Origin: Flavobacteriaceae bacterium
GTDB taxonomy: Bacteria; Bacteroidota; Bacteroidia; Flavobacteriales; Flavobacteriaceae
Reading direction: 5' to 3'
DNA: 24,308 nt
Assembly: GCA_023700885.1 (NCBI GenBank)
Contig: JAMPYA010000013.1
Location: forward strand, 1-24,308
Under the pieces are notes generated by a model that was not told where the DNA came from, searched no databases, and was given only the letters and a program-made list of their open reading frames with translations. The position numbers were made by a program, and so were the translations under genes. Position 1 is the stretch's first letter. Every line of letters starts with the position of its first letter. Shown piece after piece: positions 1 through 7,793 of the stretch.

Positions 1-2391
1 TAATAAACGCTTACGAACTCCGTAGTTATTTTCTTCTACTTTTTTCTGAGCACGTTCAATAGATTTGGTAATCATAGAATGCTGAATTACTTCGCCTTCT
101 TGAATTCCCATTCTGTCCATCATTTTTGCGATACGTTCAGATCCAAATAATCGCATTAAGTTATCTTCTAAAGAAACGTAAAATTGAGTTGAACCAACAT
201 CTCCTTGTCTACCAGATCGACCTCTTAACTGTCTGTCTACACGTCTAGAATCATGTCGTTCAGTACCGATAATTGCCAAACCTCCTGCTTTTTTAACTTC
301 CTCAGAAAGCTTGATGTCTGTACCACGACCCGCCATATTGGTGGCTATGGTAACAACTCCCGGATTTCCGGCTTCTGCAACTATATCAGCTTCTTTTTTA
401 TGTAATTTGGCATTTAAAACATTATGTTGAATTTTGCGTAAGTTGAGCATTCTGCTTAATAATTCAGAAATTTCAACATTGGTGGTACCCACTAAAACTG
501 GTCTGCCTTGATTTACCAATTTGGCAATTTCATCTATAACTGCATTGTATTTTTCACGTTTAGTTTTGTAAACTAAATCTTCATGATCAATTCTTGAAAG
601 AGGTTTATTTGTTGGTATTTCAACAACATCTAATTTATAAATTTCCCAAAATTCTCCCGCTTCAGTTACTGCAGTACCAGTCATACCGGACAATTTCTTG
701 TACATTCTGAAATAATTTTGAAGCGTAATAGTGGCGTAAGTTTGAGTAGCGTCTTCAATTTTTACATTTTCTTTGGCCTCAATAGCTTGGTGCAATCCAT
801 CAGAATAACGGCGACCTTCCATGATACGACCTGTTTGCTCATCAACAATTTTAACAGCACCATCCATCATTACATACTCAACATCTTTTTCAAATAAAGT
901 GTATGCTTTTAATAATTGATTTAGGGTATGAATTCGCTCACTTTTGATACTAAAATCACGATATAATTCTTCTTTTTTCTGCGCTAATTCTAAGGGTGGC
1001 AAATCAGAAGCATCTAATTGACCGATAAGAACACCAATATCTGGAAGTACAAAAAAGTTTGGATCATTATCACCTGATGATAATTGAGCAATACCTTTGT
1101 CAGTTAATTCAATAGAATTATTTTTTTCATCAATAACAAAGAATAATTCAGCATCAATTACATGCATTTCTTTGTAATTGTCTTGCATAAAATGAGCTTC
1201 TGTTTTTTGAAGTAATTGACGAATTCCTTCCTGACTCAAAAATTTGATTAATGCTTTATTTTTTGGTAAACCTCTGTAAACTCTTAATAATTTGATTCCC
1301 CCTTCTTTGTGATCTCCTTCTTCAATTAATTTTTTGGCATCTGCTAAAACACTTATTAAATAAGAATTTTGAGTTTGGACAATTTTTTCAACTTTAGGTT
1401 TAAGTTCATTAAATTCATGTCGATCTCCTTGTGGTGTGGCTCCAGAAATAATTAACGGAGTTCTGGCGTCATCAATTAAAACAGAGTCCACCTCATCTAC
1501 AATTGCATAGTTGTGTGGACGTTGAACCAAATCATTTGGTGCATGTGACATATTATCACGCAGATAGTCGAAACCAAATTCATTGTTGGTTCCATAAGTG
1601 ATATCTGCATTATAAGCAGCTCTTCTTTCTGCTGAATTAGGTTGATGATGGTCTATACAATCAACTCTTAATTGATGAAATTCAAAAATGGGCCCCATCC
1701 AAGCGGCATCCCTTTTAGCTAAATAATCATTTACGGTAACAACGTGAACTCCTTTACCGGGTAGTGCATTTAAATAAAGAGGAAGTGTAGCAACCAATGT
1801 TTTTCCTTCTCCAGTCATCATCTCAGCAATTTTACCATGATGTAAAACAGCCCCACCAATTAATTGAACATCGTAATGAATCATGTCCCAAACAATAGGT
1901 TTGCCTGCGGCATCCCATGAATTTTTGTAGATAGCTTTGTCTCCTTCTAAAGTTACAAAATCACGTTTTGCAGAAAGTTCTCTGTCAAAAGCTGATGCTG
2001 TAACTGAAATAGTTTTGTTTTTGGTAAATCGTTTAGCAGTTTCTTTAACAACAGCAAATGCAATTGGTTGAATTTTATTAAGGGTTTTTTCGGTCTCAAT
2101 ATAAATTTCCTTTTCTAAACGATCAATTTCATTGTAGATATCTTCTTTTTTTGAAACATCTGCAATTTTAGACTCCTCTGTGAGCGCTTCTATTTGATCG
2201 AGAAATATTTTGTTGTTATCTTTAATTTCTTGCCTAAAATCTAATGTTTTCTGACGAAGTTCATCATCAGTTAGCAATGCAATTTCATTTTCAAAAGAAT
2301 GTACACGATCTACAATTGGTTGTAAATCTTTTAAGTCTCTTTTTTTCTTATCTCCAAGAAATAATTTTAATACAGAATTTAATAAACTCAT
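1..2391 (-). CDS. secA: Preprotein translocase ATPase SecA (partial, C-terminus beyond window)
   Basis: SecA is the cytoplasmic motor that uses ATP to push unfolded preproteins through SecYEG. My minus-strand translation opens MSLLNSVLKLFLGDKKKRDL from the ATG at 2391-2389 and stays open for 797 codons to position 1. Visible motifs are Walker A MTGEGKT near residues 192-198, ADITYGTNNEFGFDYLRDN, the DEAD-like DEVDSVLIDDARTP near 299, EGRRYSDGLHQAIEAKE, and MAGRGTDI near 686 followed by GTERHDSRR and QLRGRSGRQGD. Walker A lies about 90 residues later than in E. coli SecA because of a lysine- and glutamate-rich insertion near residues 50-150, as I recall for Bacteroidetes SecA. The translation ends around E. 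coli residue 650 by motif comparison, so the rest of the helical scaffold/wing and the C-terminal tail lie outside. The gene is monocistronic on this side: a terminator at 2514-2540 separates it from the upstream gene. Confidence 0.97.
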   Translation of the reverse strand, partial: MSLLNSVLKLFLGDKKKRDLKDLQPIVDRVHSFENEIALLTDDELRQKTLDFRQEIKDNNKIFLDQIEALTEESKIADVSKKEDIYNEIDRLEKEIYIETEKTLNKIQPIAFAVVKETAKRFTKNKTISVTASAFDRELSAKRDFVTLEGDKAIYKNSWDAAGKPIVWDMIHYDVQLIGGAVLHHGKIAEMMTGEGKTLVATLPLYLNALPGKGVHVVTVNDYLAKRDAAWMGPIFEFHQLRVDCIDHHQPNSAERRAAYNADITYGTNNEFGFDYLRDNMSHAPNDLVQRPHNYAIVDEVDSVLIDDARTPLIISGATPQGDRHEFNELKPKVEKIVQTQNSYLISVLADAKKLIEEGDHKEGGIKLLRVYRGLPKNKALIKFLSQEGIRQLLQKTEAHFMQDNYKEMHVIDAELFFVIDEKNNSIELTDKGIAQLSSGDNDPNFFVLPDIGVLIGQLDASDLPPLELAQKKEELYRDFSIKSERIHTLNQLLKAYTLFEKDVEYVMMDGAVKIVDEQTGRIMEGRRYSDGLHQAIEAKENVKIEDATQTYATITLQNYFRMYKKLSGMTGTAVTEAGEFWEIYKLDVVEIPTNKPLSRIDHEDLVYKTKREKYNAVIDEIAKLVNQGRPVLVGTTNVEISELLSRMLNLRKIQHNVLNAKLHKKEADIVAEAGNPGVVTIATNMAGRGTDIKLSEEVKKAGGLAIIGTERHDSRRVDRQLRGRSGRQGDVGSTQFYVSLEDNLMRLFGSERIAKMMDRMGIQEGEVIQHSMITKSIERAQKKVEENNYGVRKRLL

Positions 2392-2502
2392 AAGTAGATA
2401 TTTACTGTTTTTTTATTTGTCAATTTAAGGTAAGCCAACTTCATTAAAATGTATCTTTTTAAAATATGGCTATTTCATTGTATATGGCTTTAATTCGAGC
2501 TT

Positions 2503-2510
2503 CAAATTTA
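2503..2510 (-). promoter_or_regulatory. Candidate -7 box for secA
   Basis: On the minus strand this reads TAAATTTG, matching the Bacteroidetes -7 consensus TAnnTTTG, about 110 bases upstream of the secA ATG. No TTG sits 19 bases further upstream; that position falls inside the hairpin at 2514-2540. The match may therefore be chance in AT-rich DNA. Confidence 0.25.
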
Positions 2511-2513
2511 AAC

Positions 2514-2540
2514 AAAAAAAAAGCCTCTAGGGAGACTTTT
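2514..2540 (-). terminator. Rho-independent terminator of the DUF2795-type gene
   Basis: On the minus strand a 9-bp stem AAAAGTCTC/GAGGCTTTT (one U-G wobble) encloses a 4-base loop and runs into nine T residues. It begins about 25 bases after the stop codon of the 2566-2787 gene. On the plus strand the wobble becomes a C-A mismatch, so it should work best for minus-strand transcription. Confidence 0.8.
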
Positions 2541-2565
2541 ATAATTCTTTTTTATTTACAGTATG

Positions 2566-2787
2566 TTAGTATTCATCCTCATTCCACAGATAATCTTCAT
2601 CTGTAGGGTAGTCAGACCAAATCTCTGTAATTGATTCGTAAATTTCGTCTTCATCTTCAAGTTCTTGAAGATTTTCAGCAACTTCAAGCGGTGCACCAGT
2701 ACGAATAGCATAATCTATCAATTCGTCTTTTGTTGCTGGCCAAGGAGCATCTGCTAAATAGGATGCTAATTCTAATGTCCAATACAT
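2566..2787 (-). CDS. Small acidic DUF2795-type protein
   Basis: This 73-residue protein begins MYWTLELASYLADAPWPATK. That is the pattern I recall for the small DUF2795 proteins that sit beside secA and a cobalamin adenosyltransferase in Flavobacteriia. The N-terminal half (TLELASYLADAPWPATKDELIDYA) is a likely helical module. The C-terminal half is very acidic (ELEDEDEDEIYES, then YPTDEDYLWNEDEY), giving a strong net negative charge. It has no signal peptide or membrane segment, so it should be cytosolic. Its function is unknown. It has its own well-matched promoter at 2811-2840 and its own terminator at 2514-2540, so it looks like a separately expressed single gene rather than part of the neighbouring unit. 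Confidence 0.85.
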   Translation of the reverse strand: MYWTLELASYLADAPWPATKDELIDYAIRTGAPLEVAENLQELEDEDEIYESITEIWSDYPTDEDYLWNEDEY

Positions 2788-2810
2788 AGCCTAATAAGTT
2801 AAATTTTCTG

Positions 2811-2840
2811 CAAAAATAAAAATATAAATGATATAGTCAA
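2811..2840 (-). promoter_or_regulatory. Bacteroidetes-type promoter for the DUF2795-type gene
   Basis: On the minus strand TTG (2840-2838) is followed by exactly 19 bases and then TATTTTTG (2818-2811). This fits the Bacteroidetes primary sigma consensus TTG-N19-TAnnTTTG. The -7 box ends 23 bases before the ATG, so the leader should be short. It is one of the two best promoter matches in the window. Confidence 0.6.
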
Positions 2841-2874
2841 GTTATTTAAAATAAATATTTTAATGTAAAAGAAC

Positions 2875-3459
2875 TTATTTGTTTTTTGGTTCCCATTTTA
2901 TTTCAGAAACTCCTAAATCATGGGACAATTTTCGTGCCAATACAAAGAAATAATCTGATAAACGATTTAAGTAAATGATGATATGTTCTGAAACATTAGA
3001 TTGCTCATTTACAGCTACACAATAGCGTTCTGCTTTGCGACAAGTAGTTCTGCAGATATGACAAATTGACACAGTAGGATGTCCGCCCGGTAAAATGAAA
3101 TGAGCTAATTCTGGAAGATTTTCATTAAAACTATCCATTTCACTTTCTAAAACTGAAATATCATTATCAGAAATATTTAAATTGGTATATGGATTGTCTT
3201 TTGATTGTAATTTTTTGTTTTCAGGATCAATCGCTAATAAAGTTCCAATAGAAAATAAGTTGTTTTGAATGGTTAAAAGTGTATTTTTTATATGTAAATC
3301 AATAGATTGATCTCTTAATAAACCTATAAAAGAATTTAATTCATCAATGGTACCGTAAGTTTCAATTCTTAAGTCAGCTTTTGAAACTCTTTTGCCTCCA
3401 ATTAAGGATGTTTTTCCTTTGTCGCCTGTTTTAGTGTATATTTTCATTTTTTTATTCAA
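2875..3459 (-). CDS. pduO: PduO-type cob(I)alamin adenosyltransferase
   Basis: This enzyme moves the adenosyl group of ATP onto cob(I)alamin to form the coenzyme B12 used by enzymes such as methylmalonyl-CoA mutase. The 194-residue protein shows the PduO/MMAB signature: the N-terminal ATP loop IYTKTGDKGKTSLIGGKRVS, then RIETYGTIDELNSFIGLL, the C-terminal RTTCRKAERYCV near 137-147, and IYLNRLSDYFFVLAR near 162-176. Length is typical. The annotated start gives MNKKMKIYTKTGD; an internal ATG at residue 5 (3447-3445) gives the more usual MKIYTKTGD and is equally possible. No cobalamin biosynthesis genes are visible nearby, which suggests salvage of imported corrinoid. Upstream lies the repeat array at 3478-3592 and then the methyltransferase on the same strand. 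I saw no promoter box in that gap, so co-transcription with the methyltransferase is plausible. Confidence 0.92.
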   Translation of the reverse strand: MNKKMKIYTKTGDKGKTSLIGGKRVSKADLRIETYGTIDELNSFIGLLRDQSIDLHIKNTLLTIQNNLFSIGTLLAIDPENKKLQSKDNPYTNLNISDNDISVLESEMDSFNENLPELAHFILPGGHPTVSICHICRTTCRKAERYCVAVNEQSNVSEHIIIYLNRLSDYFFVLARKLSHDLGVSEIKWEPKNK

Positions 3460-3477
3460 TGATTAAAAGATTAAAAG

Positions 3478-3592
3478 TTAAAATGTTGAATGTTAAAAAG
3501 TTAAAATGTTGAAAGTTTGAATGTTAAAAAGTTAAAATGTTGAAAGTTAAAATGTTGAAAGTTTGAATGTTAAAAAGTTAAAATGTTGAAAG
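3478..3592. repeat. Tandem repeat with perfect 46-bp duplication
   Basis: The 13-mer TTAAAATGTTGAA occurs five times, starting at 3478, 3501, 3532, 3547 and 3578. The spacers are TGTTAAAAAG, AGTTTGAATGTTAAAAAG and AG. Positions 3501-3546 and 3547-3592 are identical 46-bp units, and a partial third unit starts at 3593. The array fills nearly the whole gap between the two flanking minus-strand genes. It contains no open frame of note and does not have the repeat-spacer layout of CRISPR. Confidence 0.9.
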
Positions 3593-3608
3593 TTAAAACT
3601 TCTAACTT

Positions 3609-4430
3609 CTAAAATCTAATTATAAAATGTTCTTTTTCTTGTTCTTTTCTAAAAAATACAATTCCCCATTGAAAAGTATCTATACTAACAGTAACTTGTT
3701 TGTTTTTGCTTATTATTTCCCATGCTTCTTTCATTCCCGTTGACCAATGAATATCATCAAAGATAATAATTGAATCATTATGAATGGATGTTAAACATTG
3801 TTCAAAATAAGAAATTGTAGCCTCTTTTTGATGGTTTCCATCGATATAAATTAAATCGAACTGATTGTTTTGTAGCACTGTTGGAAGTGATTCTTTAAAA
3901 TTTCTACTTATTAATGTTGGATGAAAATTAAAATTTTTAAATTGAGATCTTGCAACTTTTGCTGTTTCTTGGCATCCTTCTAAAGTTGTAATAGCTGCTT
4001 TAGGATTTCCTAAATGTAAACAATAGGTAGAAAGACCTAGAGAAGTTCCTATTTCCAAAATATTTTGAGGTTTGAAATATTGAACAAATCTGATTAATAA
4101 ACGAGCTCTTTTTGTAGAAATACCTGCATTTTGGGCAATTGCATTAATACTTCTTGTATTTCCTTTAAAATAGTTGGAACCTGCACCAAAATCAGCAATA
4201 ACAATTTCTTTTTTATTATGAATAAGTTCATTCTTGTATTTCAAAAAAGCATTTACGTATGCCGGATTGGTCGGTGAATAAAAACACGCTGTAACTAATT
4301 TGTATACAAAGGGAGAATGAACTCCGTGTTCATTGCTAGATTTTAGTAGAAAAGAAATATATGCTGTTAACTTTTTAATCACCTTAAATTTTAGCACGAA
4401 TTTATAAGAAAAAATGTTGAAATTTATCAT
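3609..4430 (-). CDS. Class I SAM-dependent methyltransferase (O-methyltransferase-like)
   Basis: The 273-residue protein has a Rossmann-type SAM fold. Motif I is ILEIGTSLGLS near 124-134, an acidic residue follows at the end of strand 2 (TTLEG near 148-152), then DLIYIDGNH near 192-200 and IIIFDDIHWS near 221-230, where the consecutive aspartates resemble those of catechol-type O-methyltransferases. The N-terminal NEHGVHSPFVYKL near 33-45 is, from memory, a hallmark of an uncharacterised Bacteroidetes family. The substrate is unknown. The start is uncertain: the ATG at 4430 gives an unusual N-terminus, while a GTG at 4382-4380 (residue 17) gives VIKKLTAYISFLLKSSNEHG, closer to what I expect for the family. 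The longer form would overlap the wza promoter at 4416-4445 on the other strand. The protein is probably cytosolic. Confidence 0.85.
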   Translation of the reverse strand: MINFNIFSYKFVLKFKVIKKLTAYISFLLKSSNEHGVHSPFVYKLVTACFYSPTNPAYVNAFLKYKNELIHNKKEIVIADFGAGSNYFKGNTRSINAIAQNAGISTKRARLLIRFVQYFKPQNILEIGTSLGLSTYCLHLGNPKAAITTLEGCQETAKVARSQFKNFNFHPTLISRNFKESLPTVLQNNQFDLIYIDGNHQKEATISYFEQCLTSIHNDSIIIFDDIHWSTGMKEAWEIISKNKQVTVSIDTFQWGIVFFRKEQEKEHFIIRF

Positions 4431-4445
4431 TAACAGCTATATTTG
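4416..4445 (+). promoter_or_regulatory. Promoter of the exopolysaccharide operon
   Basis: GTTG at 4416-4419 is followed by 18 bases and TATATTTG at 4438-4445, a strong fit to TTG-N19-TAnnTTTG. Transcription starting a few bases downstream would give a leader of roughly 135 bases before the wza ATG. That leader contains the dispersed element at 4538-4569. Confidence 0.55.
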
Positions 4446-4537
4446 TGAATAAGTTAATAGAGTTATGAAATAGCCATGTTTGCAAAAACACAAATACGAT
4501 TGAAAATATTCATCAAACTAGCGTATTCCATATGACC

Positions 4538-4569
4538 AATAAAATTTATAGTGAGCTTGTCGAACTAAA
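4538..4569 (+). repeat. Dispersed REP-like element, copy 1
   Basis: The sequence AATAAAATTTATAGTGAGC followed by TTGTCGAACTAAA recurs at 12986-13021 with only a 4-base insertion. It contains the core GAGCTTGTCGA flanked by inverted AGT/ACT. It ends 18 bases before the wza start codon. Confidence 0.8.
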
Positions 4570-4587
4570 TAAATAAAATATTCCCAT

Positions 4588-5337
4588 ATGAAAAAAGTAT
4601 TCATTGTTTTAATATTATTTGGTCTATTTTCATCTTGTTTATCCAAAAAGCAAATTACCTATTTTCAGGGAGATCCTGTTGCTAAGACAGAAATTTATAA
4701 ATTAGCAAATCAACCCTACAGATTACAAATTAATGATGTTGTAACTTTAAATATTAAAGCTGAAGATGAAGCTATAGTTTCCTTATTTAAAGCCTCTACC
4801 CAAGGAGATTCTGAAGGTTATACTGTTGATAGACATGGAAATATTAGAATTCCTTATTTAGGTGAAGTAAATGTTTTAGGATACACAGAAAAAGAAGCAA
4901 GAGAAAAAATTGAACAAGAGTTAACCACTTATTTTAAAGACTCCAAAGCCTTATTTGTTACTTTAAAATTAGCAGGAATAAGATATACCATAACTGGAGA
5001 AGTTGGTGCTCCTGGTACAAAAAATTTGATGCAAAATCAAGTAACTATAGTTGAAGCGATTGCAAATGCCGGTGAAATTAAAGATATGGGAAATAGAAAA
5101 GAGGTTCTAATTATTAGAAAAACATTAGATGGAGTTCAGAAATTTTCATTGGATTTAACCGATATTTCAATTTTTAATTCAGAGCACTTTTATATTCAGC
5201 CAAACGATGTAATTTATGTGAGTCCGTTACCTCAAAAAGTATGGGGAACAGGAACCAACGGATTACAAACTTTCGGAACTTTTATTTCTATATTATCATT
5301 TATAGCTAGTTCAGTTATTTTAATTAAAAATCTTTAA
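4588..5337 (+). CDS. wza: Wza-like polysaccharide export lipoprotein
   Basis: This is an outer-membrane polysaccharide export component, the channel partner of the Wzc-like kinase encoded next. The 249-residue protein starts MKKVFIVLILFGLFSSC, a lipoprotein signal peptide with the lipobox cysteine at residue 17. A Poly_export domain follows (LQINDVVTLNIKAEDE, then YTVDRHGNIRIPYLGEVNVLG, about 45-130), then an SLBB-type beta-grasp segment (RYTITGEVGAPGTKNL, about 131-215). A hydrophobic C-terminal segment (TFISILSFIASSVILI) resembles that of Bacteroidetes homologues and may cross or anchor in the membrane. It is shorter than E. coli Wza (about 380), as expected for a single-SLBB form. It is the first gene of the operon, 6 bases before wzc, with a good promoter at 4416-4445 and a repeat element in the leader. 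Confidence 0.93.
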   Translation: MKKVFIVLILFGLFSSCLSKKQITYFQGDPVAKTEIYKLANQPYRLQINDVVTLNIKAEDEAIVSLFKASTQGDSEGYTVDRHGNIRIPYLGEVNVLGYTEKEAREKIEQELTTYFKDSKALFVTLKLAGIRYTITGEVGAPGTKNLMQNQVTIVEAIANAGEIKDMGNRKEVLIIRKTLDGVQKFSLDLTDISIFNSEHFYIQPNDVIYVSPLPQKVWGTGTNGLQTFGTFISILSFIASSVILIKNL

Positions 5338-5343
5338 TGCTTT

Positions 5344-7791
5344 ATGATTCAGCAAGATAAAGAACGAAGTAAAATTTCAGATCCAATTACAGATATTAGA
5401 CATTATATTTTTAAAATTTTTTCTAATTGGATATGGTTTTTAATTACGATTCCAATTGCTTTAGCTTATGCCTATTATATCAATATTTCTACTCAAAAAG
5501 TTTATGGATTAGAAACCGTAATTTCAGTAAAAGAGAAACAAAATCCTTTATTTTCTGGTGGTACAAATATTGCTTTTAATTGGGGAGGAGTTAGCGATAA
5601 AGTTGAAGGTATTAGAAAAGTATTAAACTCAAGAACTCACAATGAGAAAGTTGTAAGAAAAATGCAATTTTATGTTGATTATCTTGAAGAGGGAAGATTT
5701 AGAATGGAAGATGTATATGGGAAAACTCCTTTTATAATTGAATTGGATGAAAGTCAACCTCAAATTCTCAACTCATTGATTAAAGTTGAGTTTTTTGATG
5801 ATAAAAATTATAGACTTTCAATATCATTTCCTGATAGAAAAAAACAATCAACCTTTAATTACGAAACAAACGTTTCTGATTTTTATCAGCCAAAAAATGA
5901 GGAATTTACGGTTAATGCTCAATTAGGAGTTCAACTTAATTTTCCTTTTTTAAATCTAAAATTGATAGAAAATAAAGATTTTATAGGAGATCCAAAAACA
6001 TATTTTATTAAATTCAATATGGTAGACTCAGTTGTTTCTAAATATCAAGGTATTAGAACTTCTGCTGTTTCAGGGACTTCTCTGTTAGAAATATCTTTAA
6101 TGGGTTCAAATAAAAGTCGTTTAGTAGATTATCTAAATAAAACAATCGAAGTTTTGGCTGAAGATGAATTGAGAGATAAAACAAATTTTGCCTATAGTAC
6201 AAGAGAATTCATAGATCTACAATTTGCATCAGCATCTGATAGCTTAAAGAGTTTAGAGCGCAATATTGGAAATTTTAAAGAGCAAAATGCTATTTACGAT
6301 TTATCTGCTGAAGGTAGTGCCATTTTTGCTGAAACAAAAGGTTTAGATAAATTGTATCAACAGTTAAATGACAGACTTCAGTATTTTAATAATCTTGAAA
6401 AATATATTCTTACTTCTAAGGATTTTACCAAAATTCCTGCTCCTGCTATCATTAATATGGAGGATGCATCTATTTCTAGTGCAGTTTCAAAACTTACAGA
6501 ATTATCTATAAAAAAAGAGCAATTATCAAAAAATGTTACGGTTACACATCCTTCATATATTGCTGTTAATCAGGAAATAGAAACAACTAAAAATGTGCTT
6601 CTAGAAAATTTAACATCTTTAAAAAATACAGTCCAAGTTAATGTTAACAACATCAATAAAAGAATTGGAACATATGGCTCTAAATTAGCATCTCTTCCAA
6701 AAAAAGAACAAAAATTATTAAATTATCAACGAAAATATGAATTGACGGAGTCTAATTATATTTTCTTAATGCAAAAGCGTTATGAGGCTAGTATTGCAAT
6801 TGCGGCAAGTGTTTCAGATATAACAGTTTTAGATAAAGCGAAAGATGTTGGTCAAGGATCTTCTTTGCCGCGTACACAATTTAATTATTTACTAGCCTTA
6901 CTTTTAGGTACATTAATTCCGATATTTGTTATTGTAGCTATAGATTTGATTGATTCTAAAATTTATACAGTTGAAGAAATAGAATCACTTACTCTAATTC
7001 CGGTAATTGGTGTAATTGGAGTTAATACTGAGAAAACCAATTTAACAGTTTATTCCAATCCAAAATCTTCTATAGCAGAATCATTTAGAGCATTAAGATC
7101 GAATATTCAGTTTTTGTTTGATAGAGAAAAGTATCAAGAATCTAAAGTTATTTTAGTAACCTCATCTGTTGGAGGTGAAGGAAAAACCTTTGTTTCTATG
7201 AATTTGGCATCTGTTTTGGCTATGGGAGGAAAGAAAACAGTTTTAGTTGGTTTAGATTTAAGAAAACCTAAAATTCATAAAGATTTTGATTTATTAAACG
7301 ACAAAGGAATATCTAGTTATTTGATAGGTCAAGATAATTTGGAAGACATCATAAAAAAAACATCCATAGAAAATCTAGATGTAATTACGTCGGGTCCGGT
7401 GCCTCCAAATCCATCAGAATTAATTTTAAAACCAGCAACAGTTGAGTTGATGAAGTTTTTGAAAGAAAAGTACGATTATGTAATTATAGATTCACCACCA
7501 ATTGGTTTAGTATCGGATGCTAATGATTTGTTAAGATTCTCTGATACAACATTATATGTGCTTCGACACGCATTTACTAAAAGAGAAATGTTGAAAATAA
7601 TTAATAACAAATATTACCGACAGGAAATTAAAAATGTAAGTTTCATTCTAAATGAATTTAAACTAAAATCAAAATATGGATATAGTTATGGCTATGGTTA
7701 TGGCTATGGCTATGGTTACGGCTATGGTAATTATACCGAAAATAGAGCAACAAAAAGATCAATAATTAAACAGATATTTAACAAGAAATAA
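5344..7791 (+). CDS. wzc: Wzc-like tyrosine autokinase / polysaccharide co-polymerase
   Basis: This inner-membrane protein controls chain length and drives export of exopolysaccharide, with activity governed by autophosphorylation of its tyrosine tail. The 815 residues show a Wzz-type N-terminus with a membrane segment (WIWFLITIPIALAYAYYI, about 29-46). A long periplasmic domain with probable coiled coil follows (about 285-490), then a second membrane segment (about 514-537). The cytoplasmic BY-kinase domain has Walker A SSVGGEGKT at 607-615, Walker A' VLVGLDLRKP near 633-642 and Walker B VIIDSPP near 713-719. The RALRSNIQF stretch precedes the kinase, as in oligomerising BY-kinases. The tail carries ten tyrosines in residues 778-797, mostly as Tyr-Gly pairs. 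In Walker A' the first aspartate of the usual DxD is glycine; the second (Asp638) is present. The gene is 2 bases from the next one. Confidence 0.95.
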   Translation: MIQQDKERSKISDPITDIRHYIFKIFSNWIWFLITIPIALAYAYYINISTQKVYGLETVISVKEKQNPLFSGGTNIAFNWGGVSDKVEGIRKVLNSRTHNEKVVRKMQFYVDYLEEGRFRMEDVYGKTPFIIELDESQPQILNSLIKVEFFDDKNYRLSISFPDRKKQSTFNYETNVSDFYQPKNEEFTVNAQLGVQLNFPFLNLKLIENKDFIGDPKTYFIKFNMVDSVVSKYQGIRTSAVSGTSLLEISLMGSNKSRLVDYLNKTIEVLAEDELRDKTNFAYSTREFIDLQFASASDSLKSLERNIGNFKEQNAIYDLSAEGSAIFAETKGLDKLYQQLNDRLQYFNNLEKYILTSKDFTKIPAPAIINMEDASISSAVSKLTELSIKKEQLSKNVTVTHPSYIAVNQEIETTKNVLLENLTSLKNTVQVNVNNINKRIGTYGSKLASLPKKEQKLLNYQRKYELTESNYIFLMQKRYEASIAIAASVSDITVLDKAKDVGQGSSLPRTQFNYLLALLLGTLIPIFVIVAIDLIDSKIYTVEEIESLTLIPVIGVIGVNTEKTNLTVYSNPKSSIAESFRALRSNIQFLFDREKYQESKVILVTSSVGGEGKTFVSMNLASVLAMGGKKTVLVGLDLRKPKIHKDFDLLNDKGISSYLIGQDNLEDIIKKTSIENLDVITSGPVPPNPSELILKPATVELMKFLKEKYDYVIIDSPPIGLVSDANDLLRFSDTTLYVLRHAFTKREMLKIINNKYYRQEIKNVSFILNEFKLKSKYGYSYGYGYGYGYGYGYGNYTENRATKRSIIKQIFNKK
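7687..7728 (+). repeat. Hexanucleotide repeat encoding the Tyr-Gly tail
   Basis: Seven consecutive in-frame units of the form TAYGGY (mostly TATGGC or TATGGT) encode (Tyr-Gly)7 inside the C-terminal tail of the Wzc-like kinase. The glycine codons vary between GGC and GGT and one tyrosine codon is TAC, so the array is not perfectly uniform. Confidence 0.9.
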
Positions 7792-7793
7792 AA

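Noticed and set aside
3478..3592. CRISPR-like array
   Set aside because: The spacers are themselves repeated and very short (2-18 bases), and no cas genes are present. It is a plain tandem repeat.
2461..4477. Shared 13-mer ATGAAATAGCCAT upstream of secA (minus) and upstream of wza (plus)
   Set aside because: A few exact 13-base matches are expected by chance in a 24-kb AT-rich window, and the flanks do not align.
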